A stretch of DNA of 10,066 nt, taken from the NCBI GenBank assembly GCA_005223375.1, contig RXOD01006530.1, forward strand, positions 1 through 10,066, given 5' to 3'. Below, piece by piece: positions 1-8,640 of this stretch (its first letter is position 1; every line of letters begins with the position of its first letter). The notes under the pieces are model-generated. The model was given only the letters and a program-made list of their open reading frames with translations, did no database searches and had not been told where the DNA came from. The stretch is from Amoebophrya sp. AT5.2. Its lineage: Eukaryota; Sar; Dinophyceae; Syndiniales; Amoebophryaceae. The position numbers and the translations under genes were made by a program.

Positions 1-460
1 CAGCAGCAGCTTCGCCATCTCGAGATGGTTGTTCTGCGCCGCCCGCTCTAGTGCACGGCAGCCCTTCTCGTCAGCCCTCGCTCCCCAGTCCAGCAGCAGC
101 TTCGCCACCTCGAGATCGTTGCTCTGCGCCGCCCGCTCAAGCACCTTACTGACATCAATTTTGTCAGCTCGCGCTCCGCAAACCAACAGCAGCTTCGCCA
201 TCTCGAAGTGGTCTCTTTGCGCCGCCCACTCAAGCGCCTTACTGTCATTTTTGTCAGCCCTCGCGCCCCGGTCCAACAGCAGCTTTGCCATCTTGAGATG
301 GTTGCTCCGCGCCGCCCGCTCAAGCGCCTTACTGTCAATTTTGTCCGCCCTCGCTCCCCGGTCCAACAGCAGCTGCGCCATCTCGAGATGGTGGCTCTTC
401 GCCGCCCGCTCAAGTGCAAGGCAGTAATCATACTGATCAGCCCTCGCTCCCCGGTCCAAT
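1..460 (-). repeat. Tandem ~90-bp units encoding ankyrin repeats
   Basis: The DNA repeats with a period of 90-93 bp, in frame with the ankyrin gene. Each unit contains close matches to CTCGAGATGGCGAAGCTGCT, followed by GGAGCGAGGGC. The units remain similar at the nucleotide level, which suggests recent unit duplication or gene conversion. This periodicity also leaves other frames open over the same stretch; those frames are artefacts. Confidence 0.85.
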
Positions 461-525
461 AGCCGTTTCACCGCCTTGACGTCGCCTATCTTTGCGGCGT
501 CGACTAACGCGCGCGCGCCGGGCAT
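1..525 (-). CDS. Ankyrin-repeat protein, 5' part (C-terminus outside window)
   Basis: An uninterrupted minus-strand frame runs from an ATG at 525-523 to the window edge, giving 175 residues. The ATG has the context CACCATGC, and an in-frame TAA lies 30 bp upstream. After an N-terminal half repeat come four full ankyrin-like units and part of another. Each carries the core ALERAAxxNHLEMAKLLLDRGARAD, with variations. The GARAD glycines are at residues 26, 57, 87, 117 and 148, a spacing of 30-31 instead of the usual 33. The TPLH turn of classic ankyrin repeats is absent, as in the short ankyrin repeats of some protists and giant viruses. Ankyrin domains bind proteins; no partner or enzymatic domain is visible here. 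No signal peptide or membrane segment is seen. The gene is paralogous to the remnant at 1684-2043. Ankyrin assignment is firm; the role is unknown. Confidence 0.85.
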   Translation of the reverse strand, partial: MPGARALVDAAKIGDVKAVKRLLDRGARADQYDYCLALERAAKSHHLEMAQLLLDRGARADKIDSKALERAARSNHLKMAKLLLDRGARADKNDSKALEWAAQRDHFEMAKLLLVCGARADKIDVSKVLERAAQSNDLEVAKLLLDWGARADEKGCRALERAAQNNHLEMAKLLL

Positions 526-580
526 GGTGCTGACAATTTCCAGGCTTTTTTATTGCTTCAGCCTGTTGTACTTGTAAGCC

Positions 581-945
581 TGTTTGTAGGCCGAGAATCC
601 AGCGAACAGGCGTGCAGGAGTGTATGTGTGCAAGTGGATAACCGCTAGCCTATCAAGATCAACAATCTAGACTGTGAAGAACACCTGGTCGGCACAATGC
701 CTACACTAAATAGTTCCTGACGCTTTTGTTGCCACCTTTACTTGACCTGTGTTGGCTGTTTGGAAGCAGAGCGTGTTTTGAGAAAGTGGTAGAAGCCGGT
801 CACTTGCATTTCGATCGTGGAAGAAGATCTTTTGGTGAGTCGGGTGAACAGAGACCTAAGTAATGGTTTAGGTTTTCACGAGATTTTCAGCAGAGGATCG
901 ATTGGTCGATGCAGTAAGTACCTCGGTAAGGTTTCCTAACAGTCA
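581..945 (-). repeat. Conserved ankyrin-gene 5' flank, copy A
   Basis: This non-coding block lies just upstream of the ankyrin ATG at 525 and recurs at 2043-2389 upstream of the second ankyrin copy, in the same orientation. By eye roughly four bases in five match, with small indels. Conserved stretches on the plus strand include TTTACTTGACCTGT, TTTCGATCGTGGAAG, TTTTGGTGAGTCGGGTGAA and CCTCGGTAAGGTTTCC. The indels are not multiples of three and no long frame is shared, so it is more likely promoter, 5' UTR or intron than exon. The minus-strand string CAGGTCAAGTAAA occurs in both copies and could be a splice donor. Confidence 0.8.
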
Positions 946-1683
946 GAGAATGAGATATCCTGGTACACCTACACACTACCATATGTAGCCAAAAAATACC
1001 AACCAAAATTCCAGCGTCAACAGAACTACTCAAAGGAGCACCTACCGATTTATCGTCTTCTACGAAACGAATCCACTCCCTCGAAGGAACGCAAACCCTC
1101 CTTATCAAAACCACAATATTTTTTTATAAAAAATTGCATTGGCTAGCCGCAGCTGCTCGCATCTTCGTCGAGCATGAGTTACCTTTTCTCCCCCCATTGG
1201 CACGGCCGCTTGCGCTTCGGGCTATAACTACATCGCAGAAGATCCTTTGGCTTCTATAAAAAAGGACTTATCGATTCCATACTGCACCGATCGCGCCTTG
1301 TGCCCGATGCAGCGGAGGCACATCTGTTACTGTTACTGTATCAGATTGTGGATCCGCTGCATGAAGGATTCTCGGATGAAAGAACTGGCTCCTCATGCCG
1401 CGTACTGTTTCAGGCGTTGCTCTTCCGCCCGAGACATACCAGCTGCTGACCCCCGATTTCGGCTGCCGGCGTCCAAATCCGTGAATTCCAGGCGCGAGGG
1501 ATCTGTCGCACGTCGCACCCCCTCCTGATACTCATGATACGTGGCAACGAAGGCTGAGTAGTCGGAAGTTGTAGATCAAAGAATTCTGTTGGTTGCGTCA
1601 CTCACGCGGCATAATCCGCCTGAGAGGTTACTTATACCGGTCTCTCTCTTCCTCCGTTTCGCTGATGAAGATGATCATCAGAC
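946..1683. other. Intergenic stretch, no gene recognised
   Basis: I see no ankyrin similarity, no RNA gene and no convincing reading frame here. The short open frames have no protein-like composition. AT-rich runs occur near 1120-1138 and 1705-1712. The stretch lies between the 3' end of the second ankyrin copy and the 5' flank of the first, so it may hold 3' UTR and promoter sequence. Confidence 0.5.
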
Positions 1684-2043
1684 TCAGACTGACAGTTTTC
1701 CTCTTATAAAAATTCCTGCGTGACTGAAAACCAAGTGGACGCACATGCATTGATGTCCATGCAGCTCCTCGCCCAGGCACATGAGATAGGAATTGAAAAC
1801 GCGACCTACTTTCTTTATGTCACTGGAGAATTGCAGAGGTTCGACCTCCGCCCCTTCAAGTGCAAAGCAGAAATCCCCGTCCGCCCTCGCTCCCCGGTGC
1901 AACAGCAGCGTCGCCATCTCTAGATGGTTGCTCTGCGCCGCGCAAGTAAGCGCCGCACTCAGTGAGTCCCTCACTCCACCCCGGTCCAGCAGCAGCCTCG
2001 CCGCCTCCGACGGTGCTGGGACTATGGGCCTCGCCGACTCCAC
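1684..2043 (-). pseudogene. Truncated ankyrin-repeat paralogue, probable pseudogene
   Basis: A minus-strand frame of 119 codons ends at a TGA at 1684-1686. It contains one and a half units clearly related to the gene at 1-525: AARLLLDRGGVRDSL, then CAAQSNHLEMATLLLHRGARAD, then FCFALEG, matching YCLALER of the first gene. After that the ankyrin pattern stops and an unrelated tail of about 65 residues follows. No ATG lies between the upstream in-frame TAA and the first repeat. At the place where the first gene has CAGCACCATG this copy reads CAGCACCGTC, so the start codon appears lost. The upstream flank is still recognisable. A spliced gene with an upstream start exon is the alternative. Confidence 0.6.
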
Positions 2044-2389
2044 TGTTTATGGGCCGAGACTCTAGCGAACAGGCCTTCAGGAGCGAGTGTATGTCTGGAT
2101 CAGCGCTAGCCTATGTGGACTGTGAAGAACAACTGGTCGGCACAACGCCTACACTATGTTAGACAGCTCCTGACGATTTTGTTGCCCACTTTTACTTGAC
2201 CTGTATTGTCTGTTTGGAAGCAGAGTGTGTGCGTATTTTGGGAAAGTGGTAGAAACAGGTCGTTTGTATTTCGATCGTGGAAGGATATCTTTTGGTGAGT
2301 CGGGTGAAGAGACCTCGTGGCTTTGACGAGATTTTAAGCAGAAGAGCGATTGGTTGATGCACGAACCTCGGTAAGGTTTCCGATAGTTA
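2043..2389 (-). repeat. Conserved ankyrin-gene 5' flank, copy B
   Basis: Second copy of the block at 581-945, directly upstream of the ankyrin remnant and in the same orientation. Shared landmarks are GGTCGGCACAA, TTTACTTGACCTGT, TTTCGATCGTGGAAG and CGGTAAGGTTTCC. Homology fades after about 2389 into an AT-rich run. That the flank was copied together with repeat-coding DNA shows that the whole 5' region of the gene was duplicated. Confidence 0.8.
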
Positions 2390-2561
2390 AAAATAAATAA
2401 AGTCCTCCTTTGGTGATCCAGTCACCACAGGCCGAGTGAAGGTGGTCTTTGCGTGCGCATGTGCTGATGCTTCTATTAAGTCTGATAGGGATACTATCCG
2501 GATAGCGTAGTTACGACGTGGGTATTAATATCAAAGTAAGTTTTTCACCACGGCTATCGCT

Positions 2562-5500
2562 CTAGACCTCCTTCGCGATCTGCTCGATGATCTCTGTGAG
2601 TTTATCGTAGTGCACTCCTTGCACCCCACAGAGGGAAACTGCTTCGATCTCACCTCGCGTCGTGACCCCTGCGTCCGCGCCGGAAGAACGCTCGGCCATC
2701 GCCGCGACGTCCGCTGCCAACAGTCTCAGCGGCGTTTCCAGCGTGTAGGGCTGGCTCTGGATCACCTGCAACACCTTCGGAAGAACGCCGCGCAAATTCT
2801 GCCCCTCCTTGCCCTGCTTGAGATAAGTTTCGTACTCTTGGATCGCTTCTTCAGCAGTGATGGCGATCATGGACTCCTCCGCGAAAGTTTTCCCAGCTGT
2901 CAGCAGCGATTGTAACGACGGGAAGCCCCCCAACGCGCCCGGCGTGGTCGACGAGAAGGCTCCTTTTGCCCACTGCAGGTACAGAAGATTCTCCATCTCC
3001 GGCAGCGACAGCGATCCTGTCTCGTCCGCACTGTGGTCGTGACTGCCTTTCACCAGCTGAAAGTCGGCCGTCCGCGCGACCTGCTGTAACCACGGCCCCA
3101 AAAAGTACCGCATCAGGACGACCCTGCGCTGCGGCGCGCCGTACTTCTGCTGGTAAATTTCCCACACCGAGGGCCATTTTGCGACCGGCTGCTTGTCTCC
3201 GTTCAGCGCTTCGTGAAAGAACGCGAAACTGACCGTGGTGGCGATGTTGTACTTCTTCTCCCGGGAAAACGCAACGCCATCGATGTTCTCAATTCCGGTG
3301 ATCACCTTGCCTTAGAGGTTGAAAAAATCCAGGTCGTGCTTCAGGTTTAGGTTTAGCCGTTATCGGATCCCCCCTCCTCGGATCATCCATGGCCGTCGCC
3401 CAGCGATAGCCGGCTGCTAAGGGTCTATCACGCCGCACTTCTTCCTGTTCCGAATAAACCGACACCAAATAGGAGGGCGCTCGCTGGTACTGGCTTCTTA
3501 TGTCTGTGCGGTATGCTGGGGTGGGAAGCACCAGACGCAGAGCTAATCCCGAACACTGTTGGTCCTAGTCCCTGAAGGGGAGAGCTACAGCAAGAAACGG
3601 GACTCTGCTCAGCAAACCTAACACTGGACCTAAACCTGAATTTTTTCAACCCTTAATTGCCCGTGCCGACGTTCTTCCCCTTTGTCGAGACCCTTGGGGT
3701 GAAGCGAAAGTCGATTCTTGCCATGTCGACGTCGAGATACGCGCCGTCGTTGAACTTCGTATCCGACTGGAGCCGCAGAGCGTCCTCCAGCGCGGCGCCG
3801 GGAACCGCGAGAAAGTACGTTATGTACGCGGTATCAAACGCAAAAACGTCGGCGAGCAGTTTCCGCGTGATCGTCTGGTTCAGCGCGATGCTTTGGTCGG
3901 CGAAGGGGGGCGCCATGCCGCGCATAAACCCGCTGTTCATCACCAGCAAAGTGGGGTAGTTTTCAAACGCGGTCTCTTCGGGTGAATTTTTCCCGTAGAA
4001 GGGACACGGCGCGCGTTTGTCCGATCCTCGCACGGTGGTCAGGTACCACTCGCTGATCAGAGTCAAAAAAGCGGTCTGGTCGATCCTCTCGTTCTTCTTG
4101 CTCCACTTCGGGAAGTACGTCTGCGACCAGCTCGCCAAGGGGCACGTGGTCGTTGCAGCTCCTTCGACAGCAGGGGGTTCCAACGTGCAGAGGCCTGGGT
4201 CCTTCGCCGCCATCCTCCTGTTCAGGTCCTCCAGTAACCCACCGGTGGCTGCCGCGGGCATTAGCGCGTAGTCAGAGGATTGCATCACCTTCATCAGCCT
4301 GTCCGTGAGCCGCAAGATCTTCACCACGTCCTCGCGCGTGGCGGCGTCTTCGATGATCTTCGCCACGTTGTCCAGGTTCAAGCTTTCGCTTTGCTTCGGC
4401 TTGAACATAGGCTTCAGACCGCACTCGGTCTGCCACCCACCTGATGAACATTATAACCGATGTCGTTCTAGCTGCGATTGGTCTATACCTGTGTTGCGCT
4501 GCTTCGCCCTGCTCGTGCTCAGAAGAGGAGACAAAAAAAAAAATTACTTTCCTAGATGCACAGTAAATCAAGCGGCACCTTCCGTGAGCAATTCGATGTC
4601 GCACACGATCAACTCCTTCGCATCCATGCTCGTCTTGACCAGCATCTTTTTATCAGCCTTCTGCAAAAAGAGCGTCTCGTGCGAGTGTGCTGCCAGCGCT
4701 AAATCCGCCCCCATATCTCCGTACGGGCAGTTACCCGCTTTCTGGTTCTTTTCCGAACAGAAAATCAGCTCGTCATCCTTGTCTGGCTGGTGCGTGAGCG
4801 CCAACTGAAACATGTTTTTCCCGCTTTGTACCTTCTTCACTTCCCTCGTCAACTCGGAAAAAAACAACAAATGTTGCTCGGCGCGCGGTTTGTCTGGGAA
4901 CAGGCCGTGGTTCACTTCACCGCCCACCGCCACGAAGAACGGCCAGTTAGTGGCGGCTTGCGAATAGCCCGTCTCCGTGTAGCAGGCCGCGAGCAGGGTC
5001 ATCGTGAAGTCGTTTTCAGGATAGAACGGCTGCAGAGTTTGGACGGGCATCCCAGGAGCAAGCGGTCCTTCCGTAATCGGGATGTTCTCCCACACCACGC
5101 CCGTTCTTTCTTTTTTTCCAAAAGCAGAAGGTTCGCTCAGCTTCGCGAACGCTTCGACAGATTCGAAGCTCGCCGCCGGCGGCCTCCCCGAAACTGCCGC
5201 GTCTTCCTGGTACTTTTTCGCCCGGTCCAAATCCACGCCGAAATTGTTGTTCACGAAAATCCAGGGATAGGAGGCGTCGTGGGTGAGTTTTTTCAGTCTC
5301 TCGACCAATGTGGGCAGGCCGTGGTCGAATTCGTGATTCCCAACAGACACCAGCCGGTAGTCTGCCTTCGAACCGAGGACGAGGAGCTGCTCGACGAGCG
5401 TTTCCCCAGAATCGAAGTTCACATGCGCGCCGCCTCCCAGAAAGTCGCCCTGAATCGAGAATATCACGATCGTGTCCGGGTTCTCACGACGAAAAGTTGA

Positions 5501-5788
5501 CATTTCCGCCATCACGTAGGGTATCCCCAGATCCAGCAAATACACGTCGTTGATGGAAAATACCCGTACACGACCGATGGTCCGGGGGCCCGTCACCGAC
5601 GTCCCAGCTTTTTCCGCCATCTTCATCTCTTGCTCCGCTCCAAATGATAGCTCCACTTCGGAGGCACCCTCAGGACGAGAATGAATCGTCAGAGCCTCCG
5701 CAGTGGGAAGGAGCCATCCCAGCAGGTGGCCCCGCAGCCCAACAAGGTGGAGAAGTGCCGTGGCGGTGATGCCGCGAAACATCATCAT
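2562..5788 (-). CDS. Secreted 5'-nucleotidase-like metallophosphoesterase, three exons
   Basis: Proposed exons are 5788-4579, 4440-3661 and 3310-2562, which join in phase to 912 residues. Residues 1-32 look like a signal peptide ending PTAEA. The calcineurin-like phosphoesterase domain (about 73-400) shows motif I as INDVYLLD (79-86), motif II GDFLGGG (114-120), motif III GNHEFDHG (150-157), motif IV LTHQPDKDD (331-339) and AHSH (367-370). The nucleotidase C-terminal domain follows, with VMNSGFMRG (570-578), an ITRKLLADVFAFD stretch (594-606) and PGAALEDAL (617-625). KYNIATT near the start of exon 3 matches the family's YxVAT strand. The last ~210 residues are helical-looking and unassigned; no GPI signal is seen. 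The family cleaves nucleotides or related phosphoesters with two metal ions. Motif I has Tyr where UshA has a metal-binding His. The start is the first ATG after an in-frame TAG. Substrate is unknown. Confidence 0.8.
3312..3656. mobile_element. Introner-like element forming intron 2 (TIRs plus TTGCC target duplication)
   Basis: This 345-bp element interrupts the nucleotidase gene. Its ends are inverted repeats: the left begins TTAGAGGTTGAAAAAATCC and the right, read inward on the minus strand, begins TTAAGGGTTGAAAAAATTC. They match at 19 of 22 positions, and a further CAGGTTTAGGT is shared just inside. Directly flanking it is the 5-bp direct repeat TTGCC, at 3307-3311 and 3657-3661, the expected target duplication. 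The intron is 3311-3660 with a GC donor and AG acceptor on the minus strand. Removing it restores ACG-GGC-AAG-GTG with no gain or loss, i.e. the pre-insertion sequence. It is too short to encode a transposase, so it would be non-autonomous. A GT-AG alternative (donor at GTCGGC, acceptor at GGCAAG) is also in frame and drops five residues. Confidence 0.8.
4441..4578 (-). other. Intron 1 of the nucleotidase-like gene (138 bp)
   Basis: The exon 1 frame meets a TGA just past GAAGGTGCCGC, and the exon 2 frame is closed upstream by a TAA. A GT-AG intron with donor AAG|GTGCCG and acceptor CATCAG|GTGGG joins the frames in the correct phase, reading TEGGWQTE. A run of about twelve T lies inside on the minus strand. 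The pentamer AGGTG occurs at both edges, so a small target duplication is possible, but no terminal inverted repeats are seen. Other AG acceptors downstream cannot be excluded. Confidence 0.6.
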
Positions 5789-6060
5789 CACGATTTCTAG
5801 TCTGATTTGAGTCTACTTAGTAGGGTAACTAGTAGTCCGATCAAAGGTAATTGCGTTTCAGTCGCCCTCGCTGCGAGGACAACAATAAATCCTGAGCTTA
5901 TACTTGAAGAAGAAGTAGCAGTGGCAGAAGCAGGCTGGTAACGCCAGCGCCACCAGTTCGTTTCTAGCACTAATTTAAAGTAAAAAGCCGATTCGAGAGT
6001 GAAGTGAAATGAAGCCATCCAACACTGGTTGCATTTGACGAAAGCCCCGCGGGTAAAAAC
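5789..6060. other. 5' region of the nucleotidase-like gene
   Basis: This non-coding spacer lies between the dispersed repeat and the nucleotidase ATG, and an in-frame TAG sits 24 bp before the ATG. No TATA-like box or dinoflagellate spliced-leader relic was recognised. Nothing else is supported. Confidence 0.4.
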
Positions 6061-6308
6061 ATGGAGAAAGGTAAAAGAGCAAAATGTAGATCGCAACAAA
6101 AATCAGAATGGTTCCGACCGCCTCGCTTGTAGTGCAACCGATCGACGGCATTCACGCATCTTCGCAAATTCCGAATGCCCCTGCCAGTCGCGCCAGAGGT
6201 TCTCAGATACGAGTACGTGTACGACAACGACCGAAGATTTGTAATACATGTTCAGGTGTCTCCGACTCCGAGTAAGTGGAAGGACCTGGACCGGACGACG
6301 GAGAGCAG
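6061..6308 (+). repeat. Dispersed ~240-bp repeat, copy 1
   Basis: The block starts ATGGAGAAAGGTAAAAGAGC and recurs at 8641-8879 in the same orientation with about a dozen substitutions, a 13-bp indel (TGTTCAGGTGTCT present only here), and a 3-bp and a 1-bp indel. It ends about 270 bp upstream of the nucleotidase start. No terminal inverted repeats or target duplication are evident. A 59-codon plus-strand frame (6175-6354) reads through it and contains EYVYDNDRRFVIH, but the other copy is frameshifted and most coding differences change the amino acid. A decayed gene fragment or a non-autonomous mobile element are both possible. Confidence 0.85.
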
Positions 6309-7322
6309 CGTTTTCCCGCAGCGCATTCTGGCTCTGGCGAGATGTTACTGCTGATCGTCCCGAACTCGAGCGGTAATATAATTTCATCATCATTTAATTT
6401 GTCATTGAAGAAATAATAAGCTACCGCCATAGCCAGTTTTCGAGCACATATGTATCTCGGCCTCGCTAAAAGTAATCTGTATCTGAGCTCGCCGAAACAA
6501 ACTCATAGCGTAGTGATCGGAAGAGCCAGGCAGGGAAGCTCAGTGACACATTGAAGCTAAAAGAAAACAGGCCTCCCAGGGACGCGTGTAACCCTAAAGC
6601 TTTTGAAGCGAATTTTAAAGGGGACTAGTAGTCCCCACTAACCAATCTGCAAGCAAGGCGAGAGTTACGGAATAAATCAGTACCACGAGGACACCAGGAG
6701 AGACTGATAGATTAGATAGAAGATAACGACACTCAGCACTTAATTCGGGTCCTCAAGCCTAAAGTAAACGCGTTACAATGCTGCCGCATAGCCATAAATA
6801 GAGGAGTGAATAGCTGCGTCGATCATTCGACATGTTCTGTAAAAACTGTTCAACTTGTTCAAGTTAAAGAACAAATTGAAAAATATTCATCTGTAGTCCG
6901 CGGAACGCTAAGGCTTTCGCAGTTCTTTTGTGTGCCTTGGGACGAGTAGATGAGAACTCCAACTCACTTGTCGGAGTTCTCTCAGAAGTCTCGTCAGTAT
7001 TCACAATCTTCAGGATCGCCAATTTCTCCGTAAGTACGTACTGACTCATAGAGCAGATGAAGATGAAGTTGGCTTGCTTTATTAAGTAAGTAGAGCTCCC
7101 GATTCCTCCTCCTGCTAAAAAAGAATTTTTTTTATGCGTCAGCTTCAGCACCGAGTAGCGACGAAAGTTTGGAAACAGCACAATCACAAACAGGCTTTGG
7201 CTTTAATAAATTAGCTAGCAGCATGAGCATCATGTAGCTCTAGCTCCGAAGTGTTAGGGCCCTACCTAAGCCCAAAGCGTTCCCTCACACGCACAACACG
7301 ACCGCCCCGCTTACCTTTGCCT
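6309..7322. other. About 1 kb without a convincing gene
   Basis: The best minus-strand frame is 61 codons from an ATG at 7049 to 6864; it is AT-rich and has no recognised motif. A short palindrome, GGGGACT-AGT-AGTCCCC, lies at 6619-6635. The stretch lies downstream of the orphan gene stop at 7323, so the part near 7200-7322 is probably its 3' UTR. Nothing else stands out. Confidence 0.5.
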
Positions 7323-8303
7323 TTAGTTCACCTCAATCGCTGCATTTTCATCTTCAGACCCCTCCTGGTCGCGCTCATCCGGAGCCAGCATGACATCTTC
7401 CGCGAGGTTCTGGTGCTCCGACGACCCGTGCTTCGTCCAGGAGGTGCTCTGGAGGAAACTCGTCACATTCCCCGCCGGCGTCGGCCACGCTACCGCAGAG
7501 AGAGTCGACGGGAGTTCCTCAGGTATTTGCAAAAAAGAGGTCTTTTTGTCCATGTTCTTCGACTCTCCAACTGGCAGTCCTTTCCCGGCGCAAGTTCTCT
7601 TGATGGCCGGCAGAACGGTGTCTCTAAGGTGGCCGATGTCGATGGCGTTCATGTAGCGCATGATCCCGATCTTCGTGAAAGTGAGTGGGCGACTCGTTTC
7701 CAGGTGTCCACGCTGACGCAATGCAGCATACATGCCTATCAGCCGACGTAGAATCCCCGCGGCCGGGAACGCGCTCCGGAGCGTCGTCATTTCGGACGAC
7801 GGCGCCGCATTCTTCTCTTGTTTCTGAAGCCGACTCAAAGCATTCACAACATCCGACGGACGACGGACCCACCCGACGGCATCTTTCACCATGACCTTGA
7901 CCTTGGCCGAGCCGCTGGCGTCTTCCGTAATGCAGCCCGAGTAACGCTGTGCCAGCACCCAGTCATACTCGCTGGCGGCCTGTTCACTGTCCTCGAGATT
8001 GTTCAGCCGCCGCTCGTCGTTGATCCAAGCACGTTGATATGGGCTCACTCCACCTTTGCCTTGCTGTGGACTTTTTTGAGCGAAAATTGCCGCTTTCTCG
8101 ACAGGGTCAGTGACGACCTTGTCCCCGATCTCGCCTGTACCTTGTCCCGCCCCTAGCACTTGATGCAGCTCCTCCGCGCTTCGTTTGAGCTGCCAGCCGA
8201 GAGCGCGACCCGTCGCGGAAAGCGCGGACTTCAGTGTTTCGAACGCGCTCTTTGGGCCCTGGCAGCATGCGTCAGTAGCCTCTTGCTCTGGTACCGTAGT
8301 CAT
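7323..8303 (-). CDS. Orphan protein, 326 residues
   Basis: A long uninterrupted minus-strand frame runs from an ATG at 8303-8301 to a TAA at 7323-7325. The frame is open nine codons further upstream, to a TAA, but no earlier ATG exists, so this start is chosen. I do not recognise the family. No signal peptide or membrane segment is seen. The N-terminal third is helix-prone (AFETLKSALSATGRALG). A basic central region holds AGILRRLIGMYAALRQRGH and FTKIGIMRYMNAIDIGH. The last 25 residues are acidic (DERDQEGSEDENAA), a likely disordered tail. The composition looks like real protein, and the antisense frames look poorer. The second copy of the dispersed repeat lies about 340 bp upstream. An additional upstream exon cannot be excluded. 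Confidence 0.6.
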   Translation of the reverse strand: MTTVPEQEATDACCQGPKSAFETLKSALSATGRALGWQLKRSAEELHQVLGAGQGTGEIGDKVVTDPVEKAAIFAQKSPQQGKGGVSPYQRAWINDERRLNNLEDSEQAASEYDWVLAQRYSGCITEDASGSAKVKVMVKDAVGWVRRPSDVVNALSRLQKQEKNAAPSSEMTTLRSAFPAAGILRRLIGMYAALRQRGHLETSRPLTFTKIGIMRYMNAIDIGHLRDTVLPAIKRTCAGKGLPVGESKNMDKKTSFLQIPEELPSTLSAVAWPTPAGNVTSFLQSTSWTKHGSSEHQNLAEDVMLAPDERDQEGSEDENAAIEVN

Positions 8304-8640
8304 CTGTACTACGTTCGTAGAATCTGTCACTTATTTTTTTGTCTCTCGTTGGTCTTGGTATATTGCTGGCAGCTGGACCTGGACGATCTAAGTGCGTTGC
8401 GGTGGTAGCTGGACGATCTACGTTGCTGCTCGTCGGTGGAGCTCGAGGTGTATAACAGGCGGAGCTGGTTGTGGTTCTCTTTGGTTGGTTGGACGGACTA
8501 CAAGTAAATTTGATTTGCGTCTTGCTCTTGGGGCTGCAGGTAAGCCAGCGTTAATAAGTCGGTACTTACGTACTGGGTTGGGAAAACGACAACGCAATCG
8601 CGAAGAGGTCTCGTTTGTCTCTGGAGGGGCACGGCATTAT
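8304..8640. other. 5' region of the orphan gene, with short direct repeat
   Basis: No gene is recognised. A small imperfect direct repeat, AGCTGGACCTGGACGATCTA and AGCTGGACGATCTA, lies at about 8371-8421. A T-rich run is at 8331-8340, close to the orphan gene ATG. Promoter or 5' UTR is likely from position only. Confidence 0.4.

Noticed and set aside
29..462. Plus-strand and alternative minus-strand open frames over the ankyrin region
   Set aside because: They arise because a stop-free 90-bp unit is repeated in phase; only one minus-strand frame gives the ankyrin pattern.
3330..3360. Telomere-like CAGGTTTAGGTTTAG in intron 2
   Set aside because: Only two units and located inside the element ends; better explained as part of the introner's inverted repeat.
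4790..5500. 236-codon plus-strand open frame
   Set aside because: It is antisense to exon 1 of the nucleotidase gene, is rich in Arg and has no motif, whereas the minus frame has all the phosphoesterase motifs.
5970..6430. Minus-strand frames shared between the two dispersed repeat copies
   Set aside because: They begin at GTG, and similarity is explained by DNA identity; differences change amino acids freely.
6619..6635. Palindrome GGGGACT-AGT-AGTCCCC
   Set aside because: Seven-bp arms are short enough to occur by chance, and there is no gene context to give it meaning.
7251..7751. 166-codon plus-strand open frame
   Set aside because: Antisense to the orphan gene, Arg/Pro-rich composition typical of a shadow frame.
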